Assembly (NCBI RefSeq): GCF_016925495.1
Contig: NZ_CP070491.1
Location: forward strand, 930,001 to 994,000
Reading direction: 5' to 3'
DNA from: Methylococcus sp. EFPC2
Lineage (GTDB): Bacteria; Pseudomonadota; Gammaproteobacteria; Methylococcales; Methylococcaceae
Length of the DNA stretch: 64,000 nt
This document shows positions 38,060-46,794 of this stretch, piece by piece. Every line of letters starts with the position of its first letter. Within the stretch, counting starts at the first letter, position 1. The notes under the pieces are model-generated. The model was not told the DNA's origin. It did not search any database and was given only the letters and a program-made list of their open reading frames with translations. The translations under genes and the position numbers were made by a program.

Positions 38060-38692
38060 ATGTCTAAAACCGCCAGTATCGGCCACCTCGTGTTATGGAA
38101 CAACGACAAGGGATTCGGTTTTGTGCGCCCGGAATCCGGCGACAAAGACTACTTCGTCCATATCAGCGCGTTTCGCAAGGGCATGAGCCGTCGGCCCGAG
38201 GTCGGCGATCGGATACTGTACCTCGAGGACCGCAAATCGCCTGACAAGCGGCGCATCGTTCGCGCGGAGATCGACGGGATGCCTTACGAACGATCCCCGG
38301 AGGCGATCGAGCTCGCCGACCCGATTTGGGTCAAACACGCCGTGACGGCGGTCGTGTCGATTCCTTTCCTGCTCGCCATGTTCGTGCTGTGGCGGACGCG
38401 CAATGTGCTGCCGTTTGCTTCCTATCTGTTCCTGACCATGCTGGCCATCCTGTTTTATGGCCTGGATAAGAAACAGGCTTTGCGGGGAAGCTGGCGCATA
38501 CCGGAGCTCTATCTGCACATCCTGGAGTTCATGGGGGGGTGGCCGGGCGCCTTGCTGGCGCAAAGGAAGTTGCGCCATAAAAACAAGAAAGGTCCCTATT
38601 TGCGTATCTTCTGGGCCATCGTGCTGTCACACTACATCGCTTGGACGTACTACCTGGTGGAAAACTGGGACAAGCTCAAGCCGCCGGTTTGA
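38060..38692 (+). CDS. Cold-shock domain fused to DUF1294 membrane domain
   Basis: Residues 5-70 form a cold-shock-like OB fold: GHLVLWNNDKGFGFVRPESGDKDYFVHISAF contains the RNP1 (KGFGFV) and RNP2 (YFVHIS) motifs that bind single-stranded nucleic acid. Residues 95-210 are hydrophobic with a DUF1294 domain (LPFASYLFLTMLAILFYGLDKKQA, then HILEFMGGWPGALLAQRKLRHKNKK). This fused architecture recurs in proteobacteria; its function is unknown. It starts 33 bases after dhaK in the same direction. Confidence 0.85.
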   Translation: MSKTASIGHLVLWNNDKGFGFVRPESGDKDYFVHISAFRKGMSRRPEVGDRILYLEDRKSPDKRRIVRAEIDGMPYERSPEAIELADPIWVKHAVTAVVSIPFLLAMFVLWRTRNVLPFASYLFLTMLAILFYGLDKKQALRGSWRIPELYLHILEFMGGWPGALLAQRKLRHKNKKGPYLRIFWAIVLSHYIAWTYYLVENWDKLKPPV

Positions 38693-38810
38693 TTCGACGC
38701 TGACGCGATGAGCGTCCGGGCTTCGTCGCAAGCGCCGACCGTGACGCCGCACAAGCCTGTTTGATATAGTCCGCCACCTCGATAACCCCACAACGATAAA
38801 GGTGATCATC

Positions 38811-39203
38811 ATGGAGTCGCAAGCCTTCAAACTGTTTTTGGCATTCATAGGCGTGATGGCGGTCGGTTTCGGCATCGTGGCGACCACCCGTGAAAGCCCG
38901 CAGGAGAAACTGCAGGGTGCGTTTCTTCAGACTTCCAGCCTGTTGAGCAAGCTGGCGCTGGAAAAGTGCACGGACGCCGTGCGTAAAGAGGCCGGTACCC
39001 ACCCCTACACGCCCAGCGAATCTTCGGGCGATCACACCACCAACGCTACGCTGATCTGGAACAACGTGGGTACGGTGAAGAGGGCCGAATGCCGCTACGT
39101 CATGGATCAAGGCATCACCCTGTTGCGCGTCGACGATCGCGTCCTCATCGAAAAGGAAGCGCCCCAGCTCGGCGGCGCCGCGCCCAAGCCGGCCCACCAT
39201 TAA
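38811..39203 (+). CDS. Small membrane-anchored hypothetical protein
   Basis: A 130-residue protein with one N-terminal hydrophobic helix (LFLAFIGVMAVGFGIVATT), then a soluble, likely periplasmic part. It has a single pair of cysteines (LEKCTDAV and AECRYVMD), which could form a disulfide, and a Pro/His-rich end. AAGGTG lies six bases before ATG 38811, which fixes the start. I recognise no family. It ends 13 bases from the stop of the convergent coiled-coil gene. Confidence 0.6.
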   Translation: MESQAFKLFLAFIGVMAVGFGIVATTRESPQEKLQGAFLQTSSLLSKLALEKCTDAVRKEAGTHPYTPSESSGDHTTNATLIWNNVGTVKRAECRYVMDQGITLLRVDDRVLIEKEAPQLGGAAPKPAHH

Positions 39204-39216
39204 TCGGGGGCGCGGC

Positions 39217-40299
39217 TCAGTCTTCGCTCGACTCGGGCGGGAAGACGTGTGAGGCGTCGTTTTCCCGCTCGCCCAGCGGAAAGCGTTTTTCCGCGTTGAT
39301 GACCCAACCGCGCGCCTTGGCGAGGCGCACTTCGCGTATCTCGTCTTCCAGCATCAGGCGCTGGCGTTCCATGGCCAGCAACTCGATCTCGCGCTTCAGA
39401 TGTTCTTCCATTTCGTCCATGCCGGCCGCGCGCCGGTAGCGATCCTGCAGGTCGGACTCCATTTCCAGCTTGCGCAACTGGGCCATATGGCGAATCTGCT
39501 CTTCGCCCTGGCGGGCTTCGCTGGCCCGCTCCGCGTTTCGCTTGGTTTCTTCCGCCTCCAACTCGGCGCGCAGGCGTTCGATTTCCCGCTGCAACTGCTG
39601 CCTGCGGATCGCCTCTTCATGGCATTTGATCTCCAGCAATTCCTCCTCGCGCTTCAGCTTTGCACGTTGCTCGGCCAGAGCCTGTTCGGCCCGTTCGCGC
39701 GCGAGTTCGGCTTCTTCCGCGTGGCTGCGGCGTCGCAGGGCCTCATAGACTGTCCGGTGCCGCGACCAGGGATTTGTGGCTGCCGCGTCCGCTAGGGCTT
39801 CGGTGTCGAATTGGGCCTCGATTTGGCAGCGGCAGCGGCTTTGAATGCTGCGCAGGGCCAGCAGTTCGTGTACCCCCTGTTCTATTGCGCGTTCGGTGCC
39901 GGCACAGCCGCTTTCCAGCCAGCCGGCATCCGTTTCCATCCAGCGCATTTCCTGTTCCACCAGGTCGTGCAAAAGCGCGGCGTGGTTTTCGCGTATTTGC
40001 CTGTCCAGTTCGGAGAGGGCCTCCAAATGCGCGCGGGCATAGCCGAGGGTGGGCTGAAAGCGAATCTGCAAGCGTGCGCCGATGCGGCAGAACGCGCCCA
40101 GCCGCAGCGGTTCGGGATCGATGGTCCAGTCGTAAACCGGCAGCTCGTGCACCCGGTGCCAAAAGCGCGGGACATAGCGCGCGGGGCGGGCATACACGCG
40201 CAGATAGGGGCCGAGACGGGATAGTACGATGCTGCGCCCGGCTTCGAAGCCGGCGTCCCAATGCTCGTCCGGCGCATAAAAGTCTTCGTACTCAACCAT
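39217..40299 (-). CDS. Coiled-coil protein of unknown function, paired with membrane protein
   Basis: This 360-residue protein has an N-terminal globular part of about 150 residues with no strong family match; the pattern of strands and LGYARAHLEALSELDRQIRENHAAL faintly recalls SPFH/band-7 proteins, which I cannot prove. Residues 185-335 are a long charged coiled coil (repeats rich in Glu, Arg and Gln). No signal peptide or membrane helix is present, so it is probably cytoplasmic. Its start overlaps the stop of the upstream membrane-protein gene by eight bases, so the two are translationally coupled and likely interact. An alternative start lies 24 bases upstream. Confidence 0.65.
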   Translation of the reverse strand: MVEYEDFYAPDEHWDAGFEAGRSIVLSRLGPYLRVYARPARYVPRFWHRVHELPVYDWTIDPEPLRLGAFCRIGARLQIRFQPTLGYARAHLEALSELDRQIRENHAALLHDLVEQEMRWMETDAGWLESGCAGTERAIEQGVHELLALRSIQSRCRCQIEAQFDTEALADAAATNPWSRHRTVYEALRRRSHAEEAELARERAEQALAEQRAKLKREEELLEIKCHEEAIRRQQLQREIERLRAELEAEETKRNAERASEARQGEEQIRHMAQLRKLEMESDLQDRYRRAAGMDEMEEHLKREIELLAMERQRLMLEDEIREVRLAKARGWVINAEKRFPLGERENDASHVFPPESSED

Positions 40300-41554
40300 G
40301 AAGTTTGCGCTCCATGGCGACACTCAGCTTGTCGTCGTTGGCCGGGGTCGAGCGCAGTTCCGCATCGCGCCGGGCCTTCATGCGATCGGCGATGACCGGA
40401 TAGAGGTTGGGAGCGAACTCGACTCTTTTGCCGCTGATCTTGCGCAGATAACCGCGGTTGAGCAGGAATGAGACCGTGAACATGCGGTTCCAGTCCGGAA
40501 TTCTGCGCGCGCGTTCCAATTCGGTCCTTTCCAGGCTGAATTCGAGCTCGTCGTTGCGGTTGATGGTGAACTCGCTGAATTGCCGGAGGCCCGCGTAGGC
40601 CAGTTCTTTTTCCTCGTCCGTCAGCGGACCCGGCGCGGTGGATTCCAGTCGATAAGAGAGGATGACGGTGAAAAAATCCACCATGCCCGCACAAGCCAGG
40701 GCGAACCAGGAGATGTCTTCCCACATGGCGAAGCTCGGGGTGATGCCGCGCTGAAATTCGCCGTAGGAGGGCAGGGTGGGGGGCGGTACCGGCGCCTGGG
40801 CATAGGTCGCCGCGAGCGCATCGGCGGCCGTATGTACCGTGCCGTAGCGGTTGAGCACCTTTTCGTAAACCGACACCTCGTTGCCGCGGAAAGAAAACGC
40901 CTGCAACTCGCTGCGAAGTTCGGCGATGTGGGCGTCGAGCCTGGTCATTTCTTGCTGGAGCTTTTCCAGCTTGGCTTCTTCACGTTGCCGGATTTCGTCG
41001 TAATGACCCCAGAATTGGCCGCGCCCCACCCGGTGGCGCAGTTCCTCCGGCATGGTCGGGTGGTCGCCTAGAAACGCCTGGTTGGCTTCCTGGGCCACGG
41101 CATCGGCGCGTTTCTGCTGGGCGGCAATGAGTTCGGATTTTTGCCGCGCGAGTGCATCGAGATAGCTCTCGATCTGCCGACTGAAAGTTTGCTGCCGCTG
41201 GTCCAGCAGGTGGTCGTGCTGGGAAAACTCGTAGAATTTGAAATATGAAAAAGATACCGATACGACCAGCGCAACCAGCAGCGAAGCGCCGATGCTCAGG
41301 AATCGGGGCAGATTGGCGCGCCAATGAGTGCCGGCCAGTTCCAGCGTGCAAATGACGACGATGGATTGTACCGCCACGGTGACGATGAGCGCGATCCAGT
41401 CGGTGATGAAAAAGGACATGCCATAATAGGTGGTATAGCCGGAGGCGACGCTCAATGACAGCACGATGGGGATGGACCAGACCCGGAGCAGGCCGATGAA
41501 AGTGCTTTGTACCGAATTGAGCAACTGGCCTATGCGCCAAACCTGGGTGCTCAT
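40292..41554 (-). CDS. Membrane protein with cytosolic or periplasmic coiled coil, unknown function
   Basis: A 420-residue protein. Three hydrophobic helices lie near residues 20-45, 48-78 and 84-108, then a charged coiled coil of about 120 residues (DQRQQTFSRQIESYLDALARQ onward), a fourth helix near 283-305 (ISWFALACAGMVDFFTVILSY) and a soluble C-terminal domain of about 110 residues. This layout is like DUF4407-type proteins, but I see no firm match. The start at 41554 (MSTQVWRIGQLL) is preferred over 41614, where the frame opens without a binding site. It is divergent from a 47-residue membrane peptide gene and a HerA-type ATPase gene. Confidence 0.68.
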   Translation of the reverse strand: MSTQVWRIGQLLNSVQSTFIGLLRVWSIPIVLSLSVASGYTTYYGMSFFITDWIALIVTVAVQSIVVICTLELAGTHWRANLPRFLSIGASLLVALVVSVSFSYFKFYEFSQHDHLLDQRQQTFSRQIESYLDALARQKSELIAAQQKRADAVAQEANQAFLGDHPTMPEELRHRVGRGQFWGHYDEIRQREEAKLEKLQQEMTRLDAHIAELRSELQAFSFRGNEVSVYEKVLNRYGTVHTAADALAATYAQAPVPPPTLPSYGEFQRGITPSFAMWEDISWFALACAGMVDFFTVILSYRLESTAPGPLTDEEKELAYAGLRQFSEFTINRNDELEFSLERTELERARRIPDWNRMFTVSFLLNRGYLRKISGKRVEFAPNLYPVIADRMKARRDAELRSTPANDDKLSVAMERKLHG

Positions 41555-41661
41555 GAACGACGGCCGGTGGATAAAGGGAACGAGCGAGGCATGGGGGCAC
41601 TCCGTATTGATCAATGACTTATGCTAGGGCTTTCGCCGGTATTTTTGAAGAGAGGCGCACC

Positions 41662-41805
41662 ATGGACATTTTCTGGCTGATATTGGCGTTGATCGTGCTG
41701 GTGCTGGTCGGCAATGCCATGTTACTCCTGCGCTCGGCCAAATCGTCCAAGCCGCCCGATACGGTCAAGCCCCAGCCCTATGACGACGAAGACAGCAATT
41801 GGTAA
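41662..41805 (+). CDS. Single-helix small membrane protein
   Basis: A 47-residue product with one strong helix (IFWLILALIVLVLVGNAMLLL) and a short acidic, proline-containing tail ending DDEDSNW. AGAGG precedes the ATG by about seven bases. Such tiny proteins often anchor or regulate a partner; the gene lies 41 bases before the HerA-type ATPase gene and is divergent from the membrane coiled-coil gene. Confidence 0.55.
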   Translation: MDIFWLILALIVLVLVGNAMLLLRSAKSSKPPDTVKPQPYDDEDSNW

Positions 41806-41846
41806 GCCGGCCGGAATAATGAGCATGAGAACACGGGAGAGTGTGG

Positions 41847-43496
41847 ATGAGTAATGAATCGGCGACCTTGATCGGGCGTCTCATCGATGTGCGCGGCGGC
41901 CAGATGATGGCGCGCTTGCTGAGCGAAGACGAAGGATTTCAGGCGCAAATCACCGTGAGCGGCGAAATTCAAACCGTCGGGCAGGTGGGCGCTTATGTCT
42001 CGATACGGCAGGACGACTATCGCGTACTGGCCCTGGTCAACCGTATCGAAGCCCCGCCGGGCCTCGCCTGCCGCTCCGCCGCCGGCTGCCTCCTCACGCT
42101 GACGCCTTTGGGTGAGCTGAACGAGAAAAATCAGTTCCAGCGCGGAGTGCGCCGTTTTCCCGTTCCGGGTGCCGAGGTGCATGTGGTGGCTCCCGAGGAG
42201 ATCAACGCCATCTTCGTCAAACATCGGCATCAGCGTTTCAACCTGGGTTATCTCAAGAACCATCCGTCCACGGGGGTCTACCTAGACGCCTCGGCCTTGT
42301 GCAGCCGCCATTTCGCGATACTGGGCCAGTCCGGCTCCGGTAAGTCCTGGTCGGTGACCAGCCTGATCCAGCACGTGGTCGCCGCCATGCCCAAGGCGCA
42401 CATCATCCTGCTGGATTTGCACGGCGAATACTGCTGGCGCGACGAAAAGGGCGAGCTGCAGTCCGCCTTCGATCTGAAAAACGCGCGCTATCTCGATGCC
42501 CGCAAGCTGGAAATCCCTTTCTGGCTGATGACCTTCGCCGAATTGGTGGATCTGTTGATTGACCACAAAGACGAAGGCGCTTCGGTACAGACGGCGTTTC
42601 TGCGCGAGACCATTTACGCCCTCAAGAAGAAGACGGCGGAGAAGCTGGGCATGCCGTCGGTATCCATCGATTCGCCGGTTTATTTTTCCCTCACCGACGT
42701 CTACAACGGCTTCAAGGAAGCCAACGAGATGCGGACGGACTTCGGCAAGACCAAGGGCCCCTTGTTCGGCCAGTTCGATGAGTTCCTCATCAAGCTTTAC
42801 AGTCGGATGAGCGACGTGCGCTACGATTTCCTGCTCAACCCGCAGAAACGCAATAACTCCGAGTCGCTGGTCGGTTTGTTGCGCGATTTCGTCGGACTCG
42901 GCGAGCCCAAGTGCCAGATCACCGTCATCGACCTGAGCCCGGTGCCTTTCGACGTCCGCCCCACGGTATCCGCCCAGATCGGCCGGCTGGCCTTCGAATT
43001 CAACTACTGGAATCCGCGCAACCGTGAGTTCCCCATTCTGCTGGTTTGCGAGGAAGCGCATGCCTATATCCCGAGTTCCACGGTCGGCGGCTACGAAGGC
43101 ACGCGTAAGTCCATGGAGCGTATCGCCAAGGAAGGGCGCAAGTACGGCGTCGGCCTGGCGGTGATCAGCCAGCGCCCGCACGAACTTTCGGAAACCGTAT
43201 TGTCGCAGTGCGGCACCTATATCTGTTTGCGCATCACCAATCCGGACGATCAGGACTACGTCAAGAAACTGGTGCCGGAAGGCGAGAGCGATCTGGTCGA
43301 CATCCTCACCGCCCTGGGGCGCGGCGAGGCGATGATATTGGGTGAGGCGACGCCACTGCCGGTGCGGTTCCAAATATACAAACCCGATCCGCAGCCCAAC
43401 AGCAACGACGTGGATTTTCATACCTATTGGAATTCGGGGCCGGACGACATAGACATGGACGGTATCGTGGAACGCTGGCGGCGGCAGGGACGCTGA
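41847..43496 (+). CDS. HerA-type DUF87 ATPase with HAS barrel
   Basis: A 549-residue HerA/FtsK-superfamily ATPase. An N-terminal HAS-barrel-like part (about residues 1-130) precedes Walker A GQSGSGKSW at 160-168. The P-loop segment continues HIILLDLHGEYCW; Walker B is LLVCEEAHAYIP near 398, followed by a sensor/arginine-finger region GLAVISQRPHELSETVLSQC. HerA proteins are hexameric DNA translocases that act with nucleases such as NurA, or in anti-phage systems with Sir2 or DUF4297. No nuclease is beside it here, though tsaB overlaps its stop by one base. Start ATG 41847 follows GGGAGAG. Confidence 0.82.
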   Translation: MSNESATLIGRLIDVRGGQMMARLLSEDEGFQAQITVSGEIQTVGQVGAYVSIRQDDYRVLALVNRIEAPPGLACRSAAGCLLTLTPLGELNEKNQFQRGVRRFPVPGAEVHVVAPEEINAIFVKHRHQRFNLGYLKNHPSTGVYLDASALCSRHFAILGQSGSGKSWSVTSLIQHVVAAMPKAHIILLDLHGEYCWRDEKGELQSAFDLKNARYLDARKLEIPFWLMTFAELVDLLIDHKDEGASVQTAFLRETIYALKKKTAEKLGMPSVSIDSPVYFSLTDVYNGFKEANEMRTDFGKTKGPLFGQFDEFLIKLYSRMSDVRYDFLLNPQKRNNSESLVGLLRDFVGLGEPKCQITVIDLSPVPFDVRPTVSAQIGRLAFEFNYWNPRNREFPILLVCEEAHAYIPSSTVGGYEGTRKSMERIAKEGRKYGVGLAVISQRPHELSETVLSQCGTYICLRITNPDDQDYVKKLVPEGESDLVDILTALGRGEAMILGEATPLPVRFQIYKPDPQPNSNDVDFHTYWNSGPDDIDMDGIVERWRRQGR

Positions 43497-44197
43497 TGAA
43501 GATACTTGCGCTCGATACCGCCACCGAGGCCTGCTCGGCCGCCTTGCTGCTCGACGGCAAGATCTTCGAACGCTACCAGCTGGCACCGCGGGAGCATAAC
43601 CGGCTGATCCTGCCCATGATCGAGGGTCTGCTGGCCGAGGCCGGCAAGTCCCTGGCTTCCCTGGATGCGTTGGCATTTGGACGGGGTCCGGGTTCGTTCA
43701 CCGGCGTGCGCATCGCGACGGGCGTGGCGCAGGGTTTGGCGTTCGGAGCCGACTTGCAGGTCGCGCCGGTTTCGACGCTTGCGGCCCTGGCTCAGGAGGC
43801 TTTCGACGAGACTGGAGACGAATATGCGTTTCCCTGCATCGACGCGCGTATGGGCGAGGTTTACTGGGGTGTTTACCGGCGGAGCGACGACGGTCATGTA
43901 GAACTCGTCGGCGAAGAAACGGTGACTCCCGCGGACCACGTAAGTTTCCCGGATGTGGCCAAGGGTTCAGGGATAGGCAGCGGCTGGGCCACCTATCGGG
44001 AAATGCTGACCGATCGACTCGGGGAGGCCAGGCTGACCGGCATTTTGGCAGATCGCTTTCCTCGCGCCGGATGTATCGCTCGACTGGGAGCCTCCTTGTT
44101 CCGAAAAGGCGGGGCGGTGAGCGCCGAATTGGCGCAACCGGTCTATCTGCGCGACAAGGTGGCAAAAAAGCCGGGAGAGGCCGCAAACGCGGGCTGA
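43496..44197 (+). CDS. tsaB: tRNA threonylcarbamoyladenosine modification protein TsaB
   Basis: TsaB is the scaffold partner of TsaD in making t6A37 on ANN-decoding tRNAs. The 233-residue sequence starts MKILALDTATEACSAALLL and has FGRGPGSFTGVRIATGVAQGLA near residue 62, both family hallmarks. The ATP-site residues of TsaD are degenerate in TsaB, as expected. The start overlaps the HerA-type stop by one base (TGATG), so the pair is co-translated, although the functions look unrelated. Confidence 0.93.
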   Translation: MKILALDTATEACSAALLLDGKIFERYQLAPREHNRLILPMIEGLLAEAGKSLASLDALAFGRGPGSFTGVRIATGVAQGLAFGADLQVAPVSTLAALAQEAFDETGDEYAFPCIDARMGEVYWGVYRRSDDGHVELVGEETVTPADHVSFPDVAKGSGIGSGWATYREMLTDRLGEARLTGILADRFPRAGCIARLGASLFRKGGAVSAELAQPVYLRDKVAKKPGEAANAG

Positions 44198-44298
44198 TTC
44201 GGGCCTTGCACGGCGCAGTTTAGGCGCCTACCGGTCGATTTCGGGGTGGCATTTTGATATGGTTAGCGCCGTTTTAGCCCCTCTCAGGAGAATTCTCG

Positions 44299-44787
44299 AT
44301 GGCCAGTCGCGGCGTCAATAAAGTCATACTCATCGGCAATCTGGGCGCCGACCCCGAAGTCCGCTACATGCCTAACGGCGGCGCCGTCACCACCATCCGC
44401 CTGGCCACCAGCGAAACCTGGAAGGATCAGTCCGGCCAGCAGCAGGAACGCACCGAGTGGCACCGCGTGGTGTTTTACCGCCGTTTGGCGGAAATCGCCG
44501 GCGAATATCTCAAGAAGGGCGGCAAGGTGTATATCGAAGGCAGCCTCAGGACCAGCCAATACGAGAAAAACGGCGAGAAGCGCTACAGCACCGACATCGT
44601 CGCCAACGAGATGCAGATGCTGGACCGCGTCGGCGGTGCGCCGGAGGGCGCATCTTCGTATCAAGGGGGGAGGGGAGGGGATCAGGAACGTTACGCACCT
44701 GCGCCAGCGGCGCCCAGCCGGCCCCAGCCTTCGTCCTCCTACGGCAACGACATGGATGCCGGTTTCGACGACGACATCCCGTTTTAA
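44299..44787 (+). CDS. ssb: Single-stranded DNA-binding protein
   Basis: SSB coats single-stranded DNA in replication and repair. The 162-residue protein starts [21 protein letters not shown], has the OB-fold core ATSETWKD and [15 protein letters not shown], a Gly/Ser/Pro-rich linker, and the acidic partner-binding tip DDDIPF at the C-terminus. AGGAG lies ten bases upstream of the ATG. Downstream a GGCCGGG/CCCGGCC stem (44802-44819) follows without a T-run. Confidence 0.96.
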   Translation: MASRGVNKVILIGNLGADPEVRYMPNGGAVTTIRLATSETWKDQSGQQQERTEWHRVVFYRRLAEIAGEYLKKGGKVYIEGSLRTSQYEKNGEKRYSTDIVANEMQMLDRVGGAPEGASSYQGGRGGDQERYAPAPAAPSRPQPSSSYGNDMDAGFDDDIPF

Positions 44788-44801
44788 TTACGCCCGTTTC
44801 T

Positions 44802-44819
44802 GGCCGGGACGGCCCGGCC
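44802..44819 (+). terminator. GC-rich stem-loop after ssb
   Basis: GGCCGGG at 44802-44808 pairs with CCCGGCC at 44813-44819 over a four-base loop, 14 bases after the ssb stop. No T-run follows, so termination strength is doubtful. Confidence 0.35.
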
Positions 44820-44861
44820 CCTAATCCACTAACTTAGCTTGATATTTCCAACCTCAGCAGC

Positions 44862-46046
44862 ATGACCATATTACTTTCCGACCGCGTGCAATCGATCAAA
44901 CCCTCTCCCACCCTGGCGGTCACCGCCCGAGCCGCCGCCATGCGCGCGGCCGGCAAGGACATCGTCGGCCTGGGCGCTGGCGAGCCGGATTTCGACACCC
45001 CCGATCACATCAAGCAGGCGGCGATCAAGGCCATCAACGAGGGTTTCACCAAGTACACCGCCGTGGGGGGAACGCCGAGCCTGAAACAGGCTATCGTCGC
45101 CAAGTTCAAGCGGGAGAACGGTTTCGACTACACGCCCAAGCAGGTGCTGGTCTCGTGCGGCGGCAAGCAGAGTTTCTACAACCTGGCCCAGGCACTGCTG
45201 AATCCGGGCGACGAAGTCATCATTCCGGCGCCTTACTGGGTGTCCTATCCCGACATGGTGCTGCTGGCCGGGGGCGTTCCCGTCATCGTCTATGCGCCGC
45301 AGGAACAGAACTTCAAGATCACGCCGGCTCAGTTGCGCGCCGCCCTTACGCCCAAGACCCGGCTGTTCGTCATCAACAGCCCCTCCAATCCGACCGGCAT
45401 CGCCTACAGCGCCGACGAGCTCAAGGCACTGGGCGAAGTGTTGAAAGGCTACCCCGACGTGCTGATCGCCACGGACGACATGTACGAGCACATCGTCTGG
45501 AAGGAAGGCAGTTTCGTCAACATCCTCAATGCGAATCCGGAGTTCTACGCCCGCACCATCGTGCTGAACGGCGTTTCCAAGGCGTATTCCATGACCGGCT
45601 GGCGCATCGGCTATGCGGCGGGCCCGGAAAAGCTCATCGAGGCGATGACCAATATCCAGTCGCAGAGCACCTCCAACCCGACCTCCATTTCCCAGGTCGC
45701 GGCCGAGACGGCGCTGAACGGCGATCAATCTTTCATCCGCGACATGGTCAAGGCCTTCAAGGAAAGACACGACTATGTCGTCGGCGCCCTGAACGCCATA
45801 CCGGGCGTCAGCGCGTTGGAAACCGACGGGACCTTCTATGTCCTGCCGAACGTGCAGGCAGTGATCGAACGCAAGGGCTTGGCGGACGACGTTGCCCTGT
45901 CCGAATACCTGATCGAACAGGCCGGTGTGGCCGTCGTGCCCGGCTCCGCATTCGGTTGCCCCGGGCATGTGCGCCTGTCCATCGCCACCAGCATGAGCAA
46001 TCTGGAAAAAGCCCTATCCCGACTGACTGAAGGTCTGGCGAGTTGA
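44862..46046 (+). CDS. Class I pyridoxal-phosphate aminotransferase, aspartate type Ib
   Basis: A 394-residue fold-type I aminotransferase. The PLP lysine is in NGVSKAYSMTGWRIGY near residue 238. The substrate carboxylate Arg is in the C-terminal CPGHVRLSIATS region near residue 373. The family segments AGEPDFDTPDHIK, YWVSYPDMV, NSPSNPTG and TDDMYEHI are present. These features fit subgroup Ib aspartate/prephenate aminotransferases that move amino groups between aspartate, glutamate and aromatic oxo-acids. It is a single gene with a long downstream spacer. Confidence 0.9.
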   Translation: MTILLSDRVQSIKPSPTLAVTARAAAMRAAGKDIVGLGAGEPDFDTPDHIKQAAIKAINEGFTKYTAVGGTPSLKQAIVAKFKRENGFDYTPKQVLVSCGGKQSFYNLAQALLNPGDEVIIPAPYWVSYPDMVLLAGGVPVIVYAPQEQNFKITPAQLRAALTPKTRLFVINSPSNPTGIAYSADELKALGEVLKGYPDVLIATDDMYEHIVWKEGSFVNILNANPEFYARTIVLNGVSKAYSMTGWRIGYAAGPEKLIEAMTNIQSQSTSNPTSISQVAAETALNGDQSFIRDMVKAFKERHDYVVGALNAIPGVSALETDGTFYVLPNVQAVIERKGLADDVALSEYLIEQAGVAVVPGSAFGCPGHVRLSIATSMSNLEKALSRLTEGLAS

Positions 46047-46424
46047 GCCGCTTGCGCGTTAACGTCTGCTTCTAAATCGCACTTTGGAGGCATGGTCTCG
46101 ATTGCCCGCGGCCGAAAAACCACGGCCTTAAGGTGTATTCGGATTGCTCCAGGCCGGTGGCCGATCGGATCGTTGCCTCCTGCTCCCCCGGGGCGATCCG
46201 ACCTTCGTGGTTGTGCTGGCGCGGGATGCTCAGGCGGCTTAGGCTCCGAACTCGTGCCGATGGGAGAGCGCAACAGGTCATCGACTCCCTGCGCGTCTAC
46301 GGCGTCTGCACATTCAGAGCACATCCCAGCGTCCCGCGCGCGGGGTGGGGCTTTTTGAGTCCGTAACCCGAATCGGAAGCCTTCGGCTAACGGCCTATAT
46401 CCGCTATGGACTGGAAGTGCCGAC
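46047..46424 (+). other. Spacer between the aminotransferase and the nor region
   Basis: In this 378-base stretch I see no coding gene: the short frames present have atypical codon use and no family match. A self-complementary CCCGCGCGCGGG run (about 46333-46344) is followed by GGTGGGGCTTTTTG, which may serve as a terminator for the aminotransferase gene. A small AGCC/GGCT hairpin lies near 46379-46389. It should also contain the promoter of the nor genes, but no convincing NO-responsive site was recognised. Confidence 0.35.
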
Positions 46425-46724
46425 ATGATAGAACCCGTGGCTTTGGGCGATTTTTTCCTCACGTTTTTTTCATCCGCATTAGTCGTCCTTTTCGGCGCGG
46501 CTTACGCGGCGGCGTTCGCCTGGGCGAAACTACGCCGCCGGAAAGCTTGGTTTTGGCTGGCTTACGGCTTTTATGCGGCACTCGTAGCCAGCTCCCTGAT
46601 ATTGGCTCGGACCGCCAACCTGAACGGACCGTGGACGGCCCTCACTCTCCTTTTGCTGCTCGGCTATTGGTTTGCTCCATACGGCATTTGGCGGCTATGC
46701 TCAGCGACTCATGTCGACGAATGA
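46425..46724 (+). CDS. Small three-helix membrane protein upstream of norC
   Basis: A 99-residue protein with three hydrophobic helices (about residues 8-32, 42-60 and 68-88) separated by a basic loop (WAKLRRRKAW). I do not recognise a named family. It lies 70 bases before norC in the same direction, so it may belong to the nor operon, for example as an assembly or stability factor for nitric oxide reductase. Its start is inferred from ATG 46425, with a weak GGAAG upstream. Confidence 0.6.
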   Translation: MIEPVALGDFFLTFFSSALVVLFGAAYAAAFAWAKLRRRKAWFWLAYGFYAALVASSLILARTANLNGPWTALTLLLLLGYWFAPYGIWRLCSATHVDE

Positions 46725-46794
46725 ACGCGCTGGGTCAGCCGCCTTAGGGTGACGCCAGGTTTCACCACCATGACCCCTAGGGGAAGGAGCGATC

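Noticed and set aside
42282-43676. 464-codon frame opposite the HerA-type gene
   Set aside because: Covers the antisense of a clear ATPase; composition is that of a codon-shadow protein.
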